Shown here: positions 1-8,756 of the stretch, piece after piece
Numbering within the stretch: the stretch's first letter is position 1
Layout of the letters: every line of letters starts with the position of its first letter
NCBI GenBank assembly: GCA_964489525.1
Contig: CAZAYY010000012.1
Location: 67,342 to 131,341, forward strand
Direction: 5' to 3'
Source: CAZAYY01 sp964489525
Lineage (GTDB): Bacteria > Chloroflexota > Anaerolineae > Anaerolineales > JABWBV01
Length of the DNA: 64,000 nucleotides
The notes under the pieces: generated by a model
Told to the model about the DNA's origin: nothing
Seen by the model: only the letters and a program-made list of their open reading frames with translations
Database searches by the model: none
Translations under genes and position numbers: made by a program

Positions 1-686
1 CAACTGGACAGGTCAAGAATCAAAGGCAGCCCCAATCCACCCACAAAAATCAAGCCGCCAAAAACCAATAAAGTCGGCGTGTCCGTTGGAAACCCACCCG
101 GAACGCTGCCAAACAAATCAAAACCAGCATTACAGAAAGCCGAAACGGCGTGAAAAATTGCGTAATACAGGGCTCGCCCGGTGCCAAGGCGCTCAGCCCA
201 GAGTGCCCAAAGCAGCATCGCACCAATTGCCTCAATGACCAGGGTCACCCGAAGCAGCGCCCATGCCAGGCTGATCACCTGCCCGGAATTCATCAAGCCC
301 ATCTGGTCAGTCAGGGCTGCCCGGTCAAGATAAGAAATTCGCCGCCCCAAAACACCCAGGATAAACACCACCCCAACCATGATGCCAACCCCACCCAGTT
401 GGATGAGCGCAAGCACCACCAACTGACCAAAGATGCTTAAATCCACGCCAGGGGTAATGGTTGAAAGACCGGTAACCGTCAGGGCACTGACCGAAGTAAA
501 AAACGCCTCACGAAAGGTGAGGGAGGTTTCACCCCCAGATACCGGAAGCCTGAGAAGAAAAGCGCCTAAGAAAATCAGCGCTCCCAGGCCCCCGATAAAC
601 CGCGCCGGGGCAGACAGGCGAAAATCCAACATCTGTAGGCGCATATCCGCCAGGAAAGTTTTCAAAGAACGCTGGCGTTTTTTCAT
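1..686 (-). CDS. ktrB: KtrB/TrkH-type potassium channel subunit, partial
   Basis: This is the membrane pore subunit of a Ktr/Trk potassium uptake system. It runs off the left edge, so only the first 228 codons are present, with no stop. The frame opens at ATG 684-686 and reads without interruption. Two pore-loop signatures are visible: TVTGLST at residues 70-76 in the first repeat and CNAGFD at 185-190 in the second, with hydrophobic helices around 30-47, 85-113, 140-165 and 207-226. Two further repeats are expected outside the window. It starts 3 nt after the ktrA stop, so the pair is an operon and KtrA should gate this pore. Family assignment is firm; Ktr rather than Trk is preferred because the partner has a single RCK unit. 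Confidence 0.9.
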   Translation of the reverse strand, partial: MKKRQRSLKTFLADMRLQMLDFRLSAPARFIGGLGALIFLGAFLLRLPVSGGETSLTFREAFFTSVSALTVTGLSTITPGVDLSIFGQLVVLALIQLGGVGIMVGVVFILGVLGRRISYLDRAALTDQMGLMNSGQVISLAWALLRVTLVIEAIGAMLLWALWAERLGTGRALYYAIFHAVSAFCNAGFDLFGSVPGGFPTDTPTLLVFGGLIFVGGLGLPLILDLSS

Positions 687-689
687 GGG

Positions 690-1361
690 TTAACGAAAAT
701 CGTCTAGTTTTTTCAAGTCGCTGTACGCCCCAATTAACAACAGTGTGTCGCCCTCCTCCAACCGGAAATCGGCGTGTGGAGAAGCGATTAAGTCTCCATT
801 GCGATAGACAACCAGAATGGTGATTCCTAGCCGGTTTCGCAAATCGATCTCGCGCAAAGTTTTGCCCACCAGCCCGGGGGGCAGTGAGCGTTCAAGCAGG
901 CCGTGGTGTTCATCCACATACAACCGGGAAAAAACACTGGGGGCAACCAGCTCCTGTGCCAGCCTTTGACCTGCCTCAATTTCCGGTAAAATGACCCGAT
1001 CGGCACCTAACCGCATCAAAATGGCTTTCTGGCGGTCAGTGAGCGCCTTGCAAATGACATTACGCACACCCAGGCTTTTTAACGCCGAGGTAGTCAGGAT
1101 GTTGCTCTCAAAATCGGTTCCGATGGCTACAATCACGGTATCAAAATGATGAATTCCGGCCTCTACCAACGCGGCTTCATGGGTGGTATCCAACGCCATG
1201 GTGGTATACTGGTCATTAGCCAGGGATTGGACCAGTTTGGGATCACGATCCACGCCAAGAACGGTATACCCATTTTGTGCGAGGGCGCTGGCCAGGCTGG
1301 CCCCAAACCGTCCCAGGCCAATCACCACATATTCTTGCTGTTGTTTTTTACTCCGAAACAT
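690..1361 (-). CDS. ktrA: KtrA/TrkA potassium uptake regulatory subunit
   Basis: This cytosolic RCK protein of 223 aa forms the nucleotide-binding gating ring on KtrB. The N-terminal Rossmann fold shows GLGRFG near residues 16-21 and the acidic end of strand two in VDRD (about 38-41). The C-terminal RCK_C part (about 140-223) includes the LREIDLRNRLGITI segment. Length fits single-RCK KtrA rather than the double-RCK TrkA of about 450 aa. A GGTGA ribosome site precedes ATG 1361. It is followed 3 nt later by ktrB. Known family members respond to ATP/ADP and c-di-AMP; ligand choice here cannot be read from sequence. Confidence 0.93.
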   Translation of the reverse strand: MFRSKKQQQEYVVIGLGRFGASLASALAQNGYTVLGVDRDPKLVQSLANDQYTTMALDTTHEAALVEAGIHHFDTVIVAIGTDFESNILTTSALKSLGVRNVICKALTDRQKAILMRLGADRVILPEIEAGQRLAQELVAPSVFSRLYVDEHHGLLERSLPPGLVGKTLREIDLRNRLGITILVVYRNGDLIASPHADFRLEEGDTLLLIGAYSDLKKLDDFR

Positions 1362-1495
1362 ATTTCACCAATTGGGCAAATCATGATCAAAATGCAGGAT
1401 GTTTTTCCAAAACCCGGGTCAGCCGCAAGAATAATTATAGCCCGTTTGGCAGGCATAGAATCAAAATTTTTGAACCTATCCGGAAGGAAAACCCA

Positions 1496-2290
1496 ATGGA
1501 ACCCGTAGATATCCGCGCTCACAACCGCCAGGCCTGGAACCAGAACGTTGAACATGGCAGCATCTATACCCTTCCTGTAACTCCAGAAGAAATCGCTGCA
1601 GCGCGCCAGGGAAATTTCCAAATTTTCCTGACAGACCGGCGGCCTGTACCGCGTGAATGGCTGCCCCAATCCATGGCGGGTGTGGATGTTTTAGGGCTGG
1701 CCTCTGGGGGTGGGCAGCAGGGGCCGCTTCTGGCGGCTGCCGGGGCACGGGTGACCATTTTTGACAATTCACCCGCCCAACTTGCCCAGGATCAAAAAGT
1801 TGCTGCACGTGAGAATCTGGAAATCCGGCTCGTAGAAGGGGACATGCGCGACCTTTCGGCATTTGGAGATGCAAGCTTCGACCTGGTGATCCACCCCATT
1901 TCGAATGTGTTTTGTCCTGAGCCAGAGCCTGTCTGGCGCGAAGCATACCGGGTTTTACGTCCGGACGGCGTTCTGCTTGCTGGCTTTATGAACCCGGATG
2001 TATTCATCTTCGACCTCGACCTGCTGGACACGGCTGGAAAACTCAAAGTACGCCACCCCCTGCCCTATGCAGATATTGAACACCTCTCACCCGCCAAGCG
2101 AAAACGCTACCTGGAACAGAAACTTGCTTTTGAATGGAGCCACTCCATGGAAACCCAAATTGGCGGGCAGCTGGCTGCAGGGTTTTTGATCAGTGGCTTT
2201 TTTGAAGACCGCAACCGTCCTGAACTGCGGGACCCAATTTCCGCCTACCTGCCCAACTACTACGCCACCCGCGCCCTGAAACCCGGATAA
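1496..2290 (+). CDS. Class I SAM-dependent methyltransferase
   Basis: This is a 264-aa methyltransferase of unknown substrate. Motif I, VDVLGLASGGGQQG, lies at residues 63-76, followed by an acidic residue in TIFDNS (D90) that should hold the SAM ribose, then EGDMRDL and a motif IV-like FDLVIHPISN. The frame is open upstream to 1277, but ATG 1496 has an AGGAA ribosome site a few bases before it and the upstream residues are not methyltransferase-like, so I use 1496. It is divergent from ktrA and monocistronic as far as visible. The class is certain; substrate (small molecule or protein) is unknown. Confidence 0.85.
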   Translation: MEPVDIRAHNRQAWNQNVEHGSIYTLPVTPEEIAAARQGNFQIFLTDRRPVPREWLPQSMAGVDVLGLASGGGQQGPLLAAAGARVTIFDNSPAQLAQDQKVAARENLEIRLVEGDMRDLSAFGDASFDLVIHPISNVFCPEPEPVWREAYRVLRPDGVLLAGFMNPDVFIFDLDLLDTAGKLKVRHPLPYADIEHLSPAKRKRYLEQKLAFEWSHSMETQIGGQLAAGFLISGFFEDRNRPELRDPISAYLPNYYATRALKPG

Positions 2291-2371
2291 CCAGCACCAT
2301 CCACTCACCAACAGGCCGGGCAAGCGAGTTTCAGGCGCTGCCCCCTGGTAGATTTCGGGGAATCACTGCTA

Positions 2372-3103
2372 TCAGGCTGGCAGCCGCCCGCCGGGCATCC
2401 ACTGGACAAACTCTTCGCGCCGGGGCGAACTGGTCATCCAACTGGTATCGGGTAGTGGGAAGTTGAAGCACTCGCGCACAGAGTAAAGCCGTTCAAACGG
2501 GGCTTCCTTCCACAAGCCGCGTTTGCTGAGCCAGCGCACAGCCCCCTGCTTCTCAATTTCATGGGCAAGCAGCAGCGGCTGGCGGACATCTTCCACAAGG
2601 TACTTCACCACAGCCTGGGTCTCTCCTTCTGCCCACAACCTGGGCGCCAGGCTGCCATCCATCTTGTCTAAAATTTGGCCATTTGAAAGGCGTACCTGCT
2701 TGGCCTTACCCGCCAACCCGGCTCCTTTAAGCGCTGCATCTAACGAAAGATAATGCCCCTGGCGAAATGTCACCATAACCATCATATCCACATGGTCTGC
2801 TGCCAGCCGCGCACATGCTTCCCATTCCCCGGTTTCCTCCGCCAAAACCCGAAAATCAAACTTGCAGCCATTCCAGGTCAGCAGAGTGTACCCCTGGCTG
2901 TGGTACTCTTGCAGCGTGGTCAGCATCTCCAGGCAGTCTGGGCGCGACATACGCGGCACCCCCTGCCAGATTACCGGGTCTGGTTTTCCATCTAGAGCCA
3001 CTGCTGCGCAGGTAATGCCAAGCGGCCCTAATTTTTGCCAATCGGTGTTATTGTCGGGTATCAATTGAGCGATTTCCAGGTCAAATGAAGCAAAATTCCG
3101 CAT
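2372..3103 (-). CDS. DEDDy-type 3'-5' exonuclease-like protein (RNase H fold)
   Basis: This predicted nuclease of 243 aa has all four acidic motifs of the DEDDy exonuclease family in order: FDLE (D8, E10) for Exo I, WNGCKFDF (N78, D83) for Exo II, D106, and YLVED (Y168, D172) for Exo III. Two-metal phosphodiester hydrolysis at 3' ends is therefore expected. The protein lacks a polymerase or helicase domain and belongs with stand-alone predicted exonucleases. A clear AAGGAG stretch precedes ATG 3103. It has no obvious operon partner. The substrate (DNA or RNA) is unknown. Confidence 0.72.
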   Translation of the reverse strand: MRNFASFDLEIAQLIPDNNTDWQKLGPLGITCAAVALDGKPDPVIWQGVPRMSRPDCLEMLTTLQEYHSQGYTLLTWNGCKFDFRVLAEETGEWEACARLAADHVDMMVMVTFRQGHYLSLDAALKGAGLAGKAKQVRLSNGQILDKMDGSLAPRLWAEGETQAVVKYLVEDVRQPLLLAHEIEKQGAVRWLSKRGLWKEAPFERLYSVRECFNFPLPDTSWMTSSPRREEFVQWMPGGRLPA

Positions 3104-3215
3104 TTTCCCTTCTCCTTGACGCCTTTCGGGTTTCCCAGGGCGTAGGGTTTTTTCTATTATCCTGGTAATTGTAACCGAAAAAAAATGGCGTCAGGGTGAA
3201 TGGGTTGTGGGCTTT

Positions 3216-3237
3216 CGTCACGGCTTTAGCCGCGTCC
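3216..3237. repeat. Dispersed palindromic repeat, copy 1
   Basis: This intergenic palindrome has the core CGGCTTTAGCCG flanked by CGTCA and CGTCC. A second copy in the opposite orientation lies at 8598-8621. It looks like a REP-type extragenic palindrome. It sits between the exonuclease gene and the terminator of the META lipoprotein gene, in the otherwise empty stretch 3104-3240. Confidence 0.55.
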
Positions 3238-3241
3238 CCCG

Positions 3242-3291
3242 CCCCAAAAAAGATATGGCCACCTGGCGGGCTTTGCCTGCCAGGTGGCCAT
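3242..3291 (-). terminator. Intrinsic terminator of the META lipoprotein gene
   Basis: A 17-bp stem (3255-3271 with 3275-3291, one G-U pair) with a TTT loop is followed on the minus strand by a run of six T (complement of 3245-3250). It lies 30 nt after the stop of the minus-strand gene at 3321. Confidence 0.85.
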
Positions 3292-3320
3292 AGGGAAGGG
3301 CTAAGCAGTCCCAGATAGGG

Positions 3321-4208
3321 CTACTTTGCCTGGAAATCCAACATACCCTCATCCGTCACGATGGTCAATCGCTCCCCAATCAAGAGAATGGTTCGGGCGG
3401 TCTGCATGGCGCTCATGAAGCGCATTTCCTGGGCGTTGACCGATTCCTCACAAGCCATTTTGGTGGAGCCCAACGGGCTGACCGTAATCATGCTGCCGTC
3501 CACCGAGTAGCTGCCAAAGTAGTTGTTGCATCCGGCGGAACCAGCCAGCTGGCCATTTTCAAAGCGTACCGTCAGCTGAGTATTGTTCACAGGGCCATCC
3601 GCCTGGGTGTTGGTGACAAATGCGAGCAGTTCCCATTCCGTGTTTTCAAAGGGGCTGCCCGAAAGGGGCAGGAGCCGGGCGAAAGTTGCCTGCCCACCTT
3701 CAATCGAAAGGGTCAGGGAATCTCCCTCAATTTGATAACCAGTCACTGCGTTCAGGGCCTGCATCAAAGCGGTTTCCACATCCATGGCATTGTTATTCTC
3801 GCAAAACATCATTGTGGAAAACAACTGGCTCATTACCAACTGCCCATTGCTGAGCGTATAGTTACCGCCATAAGTGTTGCACCCGGCATGCCCACCCACG
3901 GAATCTGTACCAAAGATGAGCGTGGCATAAACCGTCGCGGCCGGGGCAATGATCTGGCCATCTTTTTGAATGGAAATCAACAGCCAGGAAGAATCTGCCA
4001 ACGAACCTGTTGAACCGGGAGCAGGATAGGAAATCTCTTCCTCGGTGGGTGGCACGGGTTGGGGATAACCAGTAACCGGCTGTTCAGTTTCCGGCATTTC
4101 CGGGTTTACCGTCGGTTCAGGGGCTTCCGCAGTAGTGCAGGCGGCCATCAGGCCCATCAGGGCGGCCAGGATCAGAAAAAGCATGGGTAATTTGGTTTTG
4201 AAAATCAT
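3321..4208 (-). CDS. Lipoprotein with two META domains
   Basis: This secreted lipoprotein of 295 aa has a hydrophobic signal ending in the lipobox LMAAC, so Cys24 should be acylated and the protein anchored outside the cytoplasmic membrane. A Pro/Glu-rich linker (about 27-70) leads to two tandem META/HslJ-like domains (about 72-178 and 185-293). Each has the tell-tale segments: SSWLLISI then AGCNTYGGNY in the first, TEWELLAF then AGCNNYFGSY in the second. META domains occur in heat-shock/novobiocin-resistance HslJ and in protease-inhibitor-like lipoproteins; no enzymatic role is known. AAGGAG lies upstream of ATG 4208. It is divergent from galT. Confidence 0.87.
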   Translation of the reverse strand: MIFKTKLPMLFLILAALMGLMAACTTAEAPEPTVNPEMPETEQPVTGYPQPVPPTEEEISYPAPGSTGSLADSSWLLISIQKDGQIIAPAATVYATLIFGTDSVGGHAGCNTYGGNYTLSNGQLVMSQLFSTMMFCENNNAMDVETALMQALNAVTGYQIEGDSLTLSIEGGQATFARLLPLSGSPFENTEWELLAFVTNTQADGPVNNTQLTVRFENGQLAGSAGCNNYFGSYSVDGSMITVSPLGSTKMACEESVNAQEMRFMSAMQTARTILLIGERLTIVTDEGMLDFQAK

Positions 4209-4299
4209 TATTTAAGTCTCCTTTTGATTTTGTTTTTTCTAAATTTTCTTTTACGGGTGTATAACGCCGCTGGTCACAGAAAAGTTCCCAAAATAAATG

Positions 4300-4305
4300 T
4301 ATAAT
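4300..4305 (+). promoter_or_regulatory. -10 box upstream of galT
   Basis: A perfect TATAAT lies 28 nt before the galT ATG. No convincing -35 hexamer is seen at 16-18 nt upstream, so this is a candidate only. Confidence 0.4.
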
Positions 4306-4333
4306 TCCAAAATGGATTTAACCTGAGGACGAT

Positions 4334-5380
4334 ATGCCTGCTCTACTCGAAACCCCTCACCGTCGCTATAACGCCCTGACCGGCGAATGGGTGCTGGTAT
4401 CTCCACACCGCACCCAGCGCCCCTGGTTGGGCCAGGTTGAAAACCGCCCACCCGACCAGCGCCCGGCCTTCGACCCGGCCTGCTATCTTTGCCCGGGCAA
4501 CACCCGGGCAGGGGGGGCGGTTAATCCTCAATACACCCAAACCTTTGTGTTTCAAAATGATTTCTCGGCCCTGCTGCCGGGCATGGCAGAACCTCCTCCT
4601 GTTTTATCAGACAATCCGCTGTTGGTTGCGCAACCTGTGCGAGGCGAGTGCCGGGTGATCTGTTTTTCCCCCCGGCACGACCTGACCCTCCCCGAAATGT
4701 CGCTCGAAGACCTGATCCAGGTAGTTCATGTTTGGGCTGAACAAACTGCAGCATTGGGAGAGCGCTACACCTGGGTGCAAATTTTTGAAAACAAAGGCGC
4801 TGTGATGGGCGCTTCCAACCCCCACCCGCACGGCCAGGTTTGGGCTTTGGACAGCCTGCCCAACGAAGCCCTGAAGGAAGATGCGGCTCAACAGGCCTAT
4901 TACCAGAAAACGAAACACCCCCTTCTGTTGGACTACCTGGCAGAAGAGCTGCAAAAAGGCGAACGGGTTGTGGTTGAAAATGATGAATGGGTTGTGCTGG
5001 TGCCTTTTTGGGCGATCTGGCCGTACGAAACCCTGCTGCTGCCGCGCAGCCCCAGGCAAAACCTTGCCCAATTGACTCCCCCAGAGCGCAAATCTCTGGC
5101 AGAGATTTTACAAAATTTACTCACTCGCTACGACAATCTTTTTGAAATTTCCTTTCCCTACTCAATGGGCTGGCACAATGCCCCTTTTACCAGGGAAACC
5201 AACCCCCACTGGCAGCTTCATGCCCACTTCTACCCCCCCTTGCTGCGCTCAGCAACCATCAAAAAGTTCATGGTGGGTTTTGAAATGCTAGCAGAAGCCC
5301 AACGAGATATGACCCCCGAACAGGCAGCCTCCACGCTGCGAGCGCTGTCTGCAGTTCACTTTACACAGCGGGAAAGATAA
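4334..5380 (+). CDS. galT: Galactose-1-phosphate uridylyltransferase
   Basis: This Leloir-pathway enzyme exchanges UMP between UDP-glucose and galactose-1-phosphate through a uridylylated histidine. The active-site HPHGQ is at residues 164-168, the second His being the nucleophile. A zinc pair CYLC is at 50-53, and a second histidine cluster, LHAHFYPP, is in the C-terminal half. Length (348 aa) is typical. The downstream galK starts directly after the stop codon, so the two genes are translationally coupled and the cell can use galactose. Confidence 0.96.
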   Translation: MPALLETPHRRYNALTGEWVLVSPHRTQRPWLGQVENRPPDQRPAFDPACYLCPGNTRAGGAVNPQYTQTFVFQNDFSALLPGMAEPPPVLSDNPLLVAQPVRGECRVICFSPRHDLTLPEMSLEDLIQVVHVWAEQTAALGERYTWVQIFENKGAVMGASNPHPHGQVWALDSLPNEALKEDAAQQAYYQKTKHPLLLDYLAEELQKGERVVVENDEWVVLVPFWAIWPYETLLLPRSPRQNLAQLTPPERKSLAEILQNLLTRYDNLFEISFPYSMGWHNAPFTRETNPHWQLHAHFYPPLLRSATIKKFMVGFEMLAEAQRDMTPEQAASTLRALSAVHFTQRER

Positions 5381-6529
5381 ATGCAAGAAACCAGCGCGCG
5401 CGAGAAAGCCATATCCGCTTTTGAAAAAACCTTCGGTGAACCAGCCCGGTTCGTGGTGCGCGCGCCAGGGCGGGTAAATTTAATGGGTGACCATACGGAT
5501 TACAATGAGGGCTTCGTCCTGCCAATGGCCATTGACCGGGCCTTGTATCTCGCACTGCGCCCCCGCCAGGATCGGATGGTCCGGGTGATTGCCTCAGATT
5601 TTCAGACAGAAACCTCATTCAACCTGGATCAGCTGCACCCCGGGAAGGGCTGGCAGGAATATTTGAAAGGAGCGGCCTTTGTTTTGCAAAACGAAGGCCT
5701 GGCCACCCTGGGTTGGGAGGGCGCGTTGGCGAGCGATGTACCCATTGGCGCCGGGCTGTCATCTTCGGCCGCAATCGAATTGGCAGTGCTCAAAGCCTTC
5801 TCGCGGTTGGCCGGGTGGGGATGGAATGGGCGGGTGATGGCATTATTGGCCCAGAAAATTGAGAATTCCTGGCTTGGGCTGCGCACCGGCATTATGGATC
5901 AGATGATTTCGGCCAACGGAGCCGCCGGGCAGGCCATGCTGTTGGACTGCCGGAGCCTGGAATACACCCTGCACCCCATTCCTACCAGCATTGCAGTGGT
6001 AGTGATGGATACCCAAACCCGACGGGGATTAGTCCACTCCGCCTACAACGAACGCCGGGCGCAGTGTGACACTGCCGCACAAATTTTAGGCGTACCCGCC
6101 TTAAGAGATGCCTCCCTGTCACAATTAGAAGGCAGCCAGGCGAAAATGGACGCGGTTCTCTACCGCCGCGCCCGGCATGTCATCAGCGAAAACGAACGCA
6201 CCCTCCTTTCCGCCCAGGCACTGGAAGAAAATCAGCCAGCCCAGGTGGGGCAATGGATGAACCTGAGCCATACCAGCCTGGCCGAGGATTACGAAGTTTC
6301 CAGCCCTGCGCTGAATCAAATGGTAGAAATTGCCCGTGCTCAAACCAGCTGTTTTGGAGCCCGCATGACCGGAGCGGGGTTTGGGGGTTGTGCGGTTGCC
6401 CTGGTGGCAGAAGACCAGGCAATCCCGTTTAAATCCAAGGTGGAAACCCAATTCCAACAAAAAACTGGCCAACCCTGCGCTGTGTATGTGTGCAGTGCCT
6501 CGCAGGGTGTTTCAGTGGAAATGGTTTGA
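5381..6529 (+). CDS. galK: Galactokinase
   Basis: This cytosolic GHMP kinase of 382 aa phosphorylates galactose at C1. The galactokinase signature around residues 29-46 contains GRVNLMGDHTDYNEG. The ATP loop PIGAGLSSSAA is at 121-131, the catalytic Asp is in GIMDQM, and the third GHMP motif is TGAGFGG near the C terminus. ATG 5381 abuts the galT TAA with no gap. Together with galT it forms galactose-to-glucose-1-phosphate conversion; galE is not in this window. Confidence 0.96.
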   Translation: MQETSAREKAISAFEKTFGEPARFVVRAPGRVNLMGDHTDYNEGFVLPMAIDRALYLALRPRQDRMVRVIASDFQTETSFNLDQLHPGKGWQEYLKGAAFVLQNEGLATLGWEGALASDVPIGAGLSSSAAIELAVLKAFSRLAGWGWNGRVMALLAQKIENSWLGLRTGIMDQMISANGAAGQAMLLDCRSLEYTLHPIPTSIAVVVMDTQTRRGLVHSAYNERRAQCDTAAQILGVPALRDASLSQLEGSQAKMDAVLYRRARHVISENERTLLSAQALEENQPAQVGQWMNLSHTSLAEDYEVSSPALNQMVEIARAQTSCFGARMTGAGFGGCAVALVAEDQAIPFKSKVETQFQQKTGQPCAVYVCSASQGVSVEMV

Positions 6530-6539
6530 GGAAAAACAA

Positions 6540-8450
6540 ATGACAGATATTGCCTCCCATTTCAACAACCTGCTGCACCTGATGGAGTTGGAAGCCCAGG
6601 CTGAAGAGGAACAGCTGCGAGCCGCACAACAAAAAGCCCTGGAAGCAGGCCTGGACCCGGAAAAAACCGGCATGGCGCTGCGCGACCTCGTGGTGGTGGA
6701 CGAAAGTGTGGGGCTGGCCGGTCGTGTGCTGCTGACATTGCGCAAACGGAATCGCACCCTGGCTTTGCCATATCACCAGCTTGGACCAGGAACGCCTGTG
6801 TTGGTTACCGAAGAAACCGGAAACCGTCAAACCGGCGCCACCTGGCGTGGACTGGTGAGCCAACGCAACCGGGAAACCATTCAAGTAGCCCTTGAAATCC
6901 TTCCCGAAACCGAAAACGACCGGCCCATCTTCCGCCTGGATGCCTCCGGGGACGATACCGCACGCAGCCGGGCCCGTGAAGCCTTGCAAAAAGCTGCCCA
7001 GGCCCGCAGCCGCCGCCTGGCCGACTTACGCGACGTCCTTTTGGGCATCCAACCGCCAGTCCTGGCCTCCCCAGAAGCCTTCGAACCGTTTGACCCGACC
7101 CTGGATGAATCCCAAATTCGAGCCGTTGGGCTGTGCCTGGCCGCTCCAGATGTGGGCATCATTCACGGCCCGCCGGGCACAGGCAAAACAACCACCGTGG
7201 TGGAAGTGATCCGCCAGGCTGTGGTTCGCGGTGAAACCGTTCTGGCCTGCGCACCATCCAACCTGGCTGTAGACAACATCCTGGAACGTTTACTCGCCGC
7301 AGGCATTCATGCCGTACGCCTGGGCCACCCCGCCAGGGTAATGCCCATCCTGCGCGAAAACACGCTTGATGAACTGGTGCAAAACCATCCAGACTATGCC
7401 CTATCCCGAAAATTTCACCGGGAAGCCCAGGCACTGCATGCCCGCGCCGACCGGTTCACCCGGGCCAAACCAGCGCCAGGCGAAAAACGCCACATGCGTG
7501 AAGAAGCTGCCGCCCTGGTGGATGAAGCCCGTCAGCTGGAAAATTCCCTTGTGGAGCGGATTTTAGACCAGGCCCAGGTGATATGCGCAACACTCACCGG
7601 CTTAAGCCGTCAGGTGTTGGGCGAGCGAACTTTTGATTTATGCGTGCTGGATGAAGCCGCCCAATCAACCGAACCCGCTGCCTGGATCCCGATTTGCCGC
7701 AGCCGCAGGTTGGTTCTGGCTGGCGACCACAAGCAGCTGCCGCCGACGGTGCTGTCCATGCAGGCCGCTCAAAGAGGGTTTGGTGTCAGTCTGATGGAGA
7801 GGCTGATGGATAGTCTGCCGCCCAATATTGCCTGCCAACTCAATGTTCAATATCGCATGCACAACGACATTATGCAGTTTTCATCTGAAATGTTCTACCA
7901 TCATTCACTGTTAGCCCACCCAAGCGTTGTGGCACACCTGCTGCAAGATTTACCCGGGGTGTCCTCCTCAGAATTGACCTCTACCCCGGTTCACTTTGTG
8001 GATACTGCCGGTGCCAGTTATGATGAAGAGGAAGAAGAAAACAGTGAAAGCCGCTTAAACCCTATGGAAGCCAGCCTGGTCGTTCGCAAGGTCCAGGCCT
8101 TGATCGATTCTGGGCTGGCTGCAGAGTTCATTGGGGTGATTACGCCGTATTCTGCCCAGGTCCGGCTCTTACGCGAGCAGCTCCCAGAGGGGGTGGAAAT
8201 TCACAGTGTGGACGGGTTCCAGGGACGGGAAAAAGAAGCCATCATCATTTCCCTGGTTCGCTCCAACACAGAAGGAGAAATTGGATTTCTCGGCGATGAG
8301 CGCAGAATGAACGTAGCGCTGACTCGCGCCCGGCGCAAGTTGGTGGTGATTGGTGACAGCGCCACGATTGGAGCCCATGCGTTTTACCAATCTTTCCTGG
8401 CATACATTGAACGGATCAACGCCTATCATTCAGTTTGGGAAGAAAGCTGA
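6540..8450 (+). CDS. Superfamily 1 helicase, IGHMBP2/Upf1-like
   Basis: This is a 636-aa DNA/RNA helicase of the SF1B type. Walker A GPPGTGKTT is near residues 210-218, the Walker B box DEAAQ near 370, followed by GDHKQLPP (motif III), QYRMH (motif IV), ITPYSAQ, and the motif V/VI pair SVDGFQGREK and NVALTRARRK. The N-terminal about 190 residues resemble the beta-barrel plus stalk of IGHMBP2-like proteins. The frame is open from 6381, but ATG 6540, 10 nt after galK and after GAGGAAAA, fits the N terminus of the family. Its place behind galTK suggests cotranscription; no functional link is known. Confidence 0.88.
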   Translation: MTDIASHFNNLLHLMELEAQAEEEQLRAAQQKALEAGLDPEKTGMALRDLVVVDESVGLAGRVLLTLRKRNRTLALPYHQLGPGTPVLVTEETGNRQTGATWRGLVSQRNRETIQVALEILPETENDRPIFRLDASGDDTARSRAREALQKAAQARSRRLADLRDVLLGIQPPVLASPEAFEPFDPTLDESQIRAVGLCLAAPDVGIIHGPPGTGKTTTVVEVIRQAVVRGETVLACAPSNLAVDNILERLLAAGIHAVRLGHPARVMPILRENTLDELVQNHPDYALSRKFHREAQALHARADRFTRAKPAPGEKRHMREEAAALVDEARQLENSLVERILDQAQVICATLTGLSRQVLGERTFDLCVLDEAAQSTEPAAWIPICRSRRLVLAGDHKQLPPTVLSMQAAQRGFGVSLMERLMDSLPPNIACQLNVQYRMHNDIMQFSSEMFYHHSLLAHPSVVAHLLQDLPGVSSSELTSTPVHFVDTAGASYDEEEEENSESRLNPMEASLVVRKVQALIDSGLAAEFIGVITPYSAQVRLLREQLPEGVEIHSVDGFQGREKEAIIISLVRSNTEGEIGFLGDERRMNVALTRARRKLVVIGDSATIGAHAFYQSFLAYIERINAYHSVWEES

Positions 8451-8756
8451 AATGCAGCGCGCTTAATCCCTTCTATCTCCCAATATTTCTAACCCCTGCG
8501 CTGCAACCCGCCCCAAGAAGAGCCTGGTTGCACCTTCGCAGCCGCGCCAAACACCCCAGGGCGACTTTCCACAATCTTGCCTTCCCGCTGGGGCAGGGGA
8601 CGCGGCTAAAGCCGCGACGACAAGAGAGGGGCCGGGTCAACATTGGTTTGTTCACTGTATACCTTTCTGTCCCGCAGTTGTTAATAAGTTTGATAAAATA
8701 AACGAAATTCACAACAACTACCAGACAATCTGGCTATACGAAACGAGGTGATTCGG
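8451..8756. other. Intergenic stretch with palindromic repeat
   Basis: About 300 nt without a supportable gene lie here. It holds the second dispersed palindrome (8598-8621) and AT-rich sequence (8678-8700) before the binding-protein gene. A GTG at 8748 is in frame with that gene but overlaps its ribosome site. Confidence 0.6.
8598..8621. repeat. Dispersed palindromic repeat, copy 2
   Basis: The core CGGCTAAAGCCG with flanks GGACG and CGACGAC is the reverse complement of the element at 3216-3237, with one mismatch plus a short length difference. Both copies are extragenic. Confidence 0.55.

Noticed and set aside
150..693. Plus-strand ORFs at the left edge
   Set aside because: They are antisense to the partial ktrB, whose pore motifs are clear on the minus strand.
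1476..1946. 156-codon minus ORF opposite the methyltransferase
   Set aside because: Antisense shadow; the plus frame has SAM-binding motifs and a good start.
8435..8701. 88-codon plus ORF after the helicase
   Set aside because: It spans the dispersed palindrome and has no protein-like features or ribosome site.
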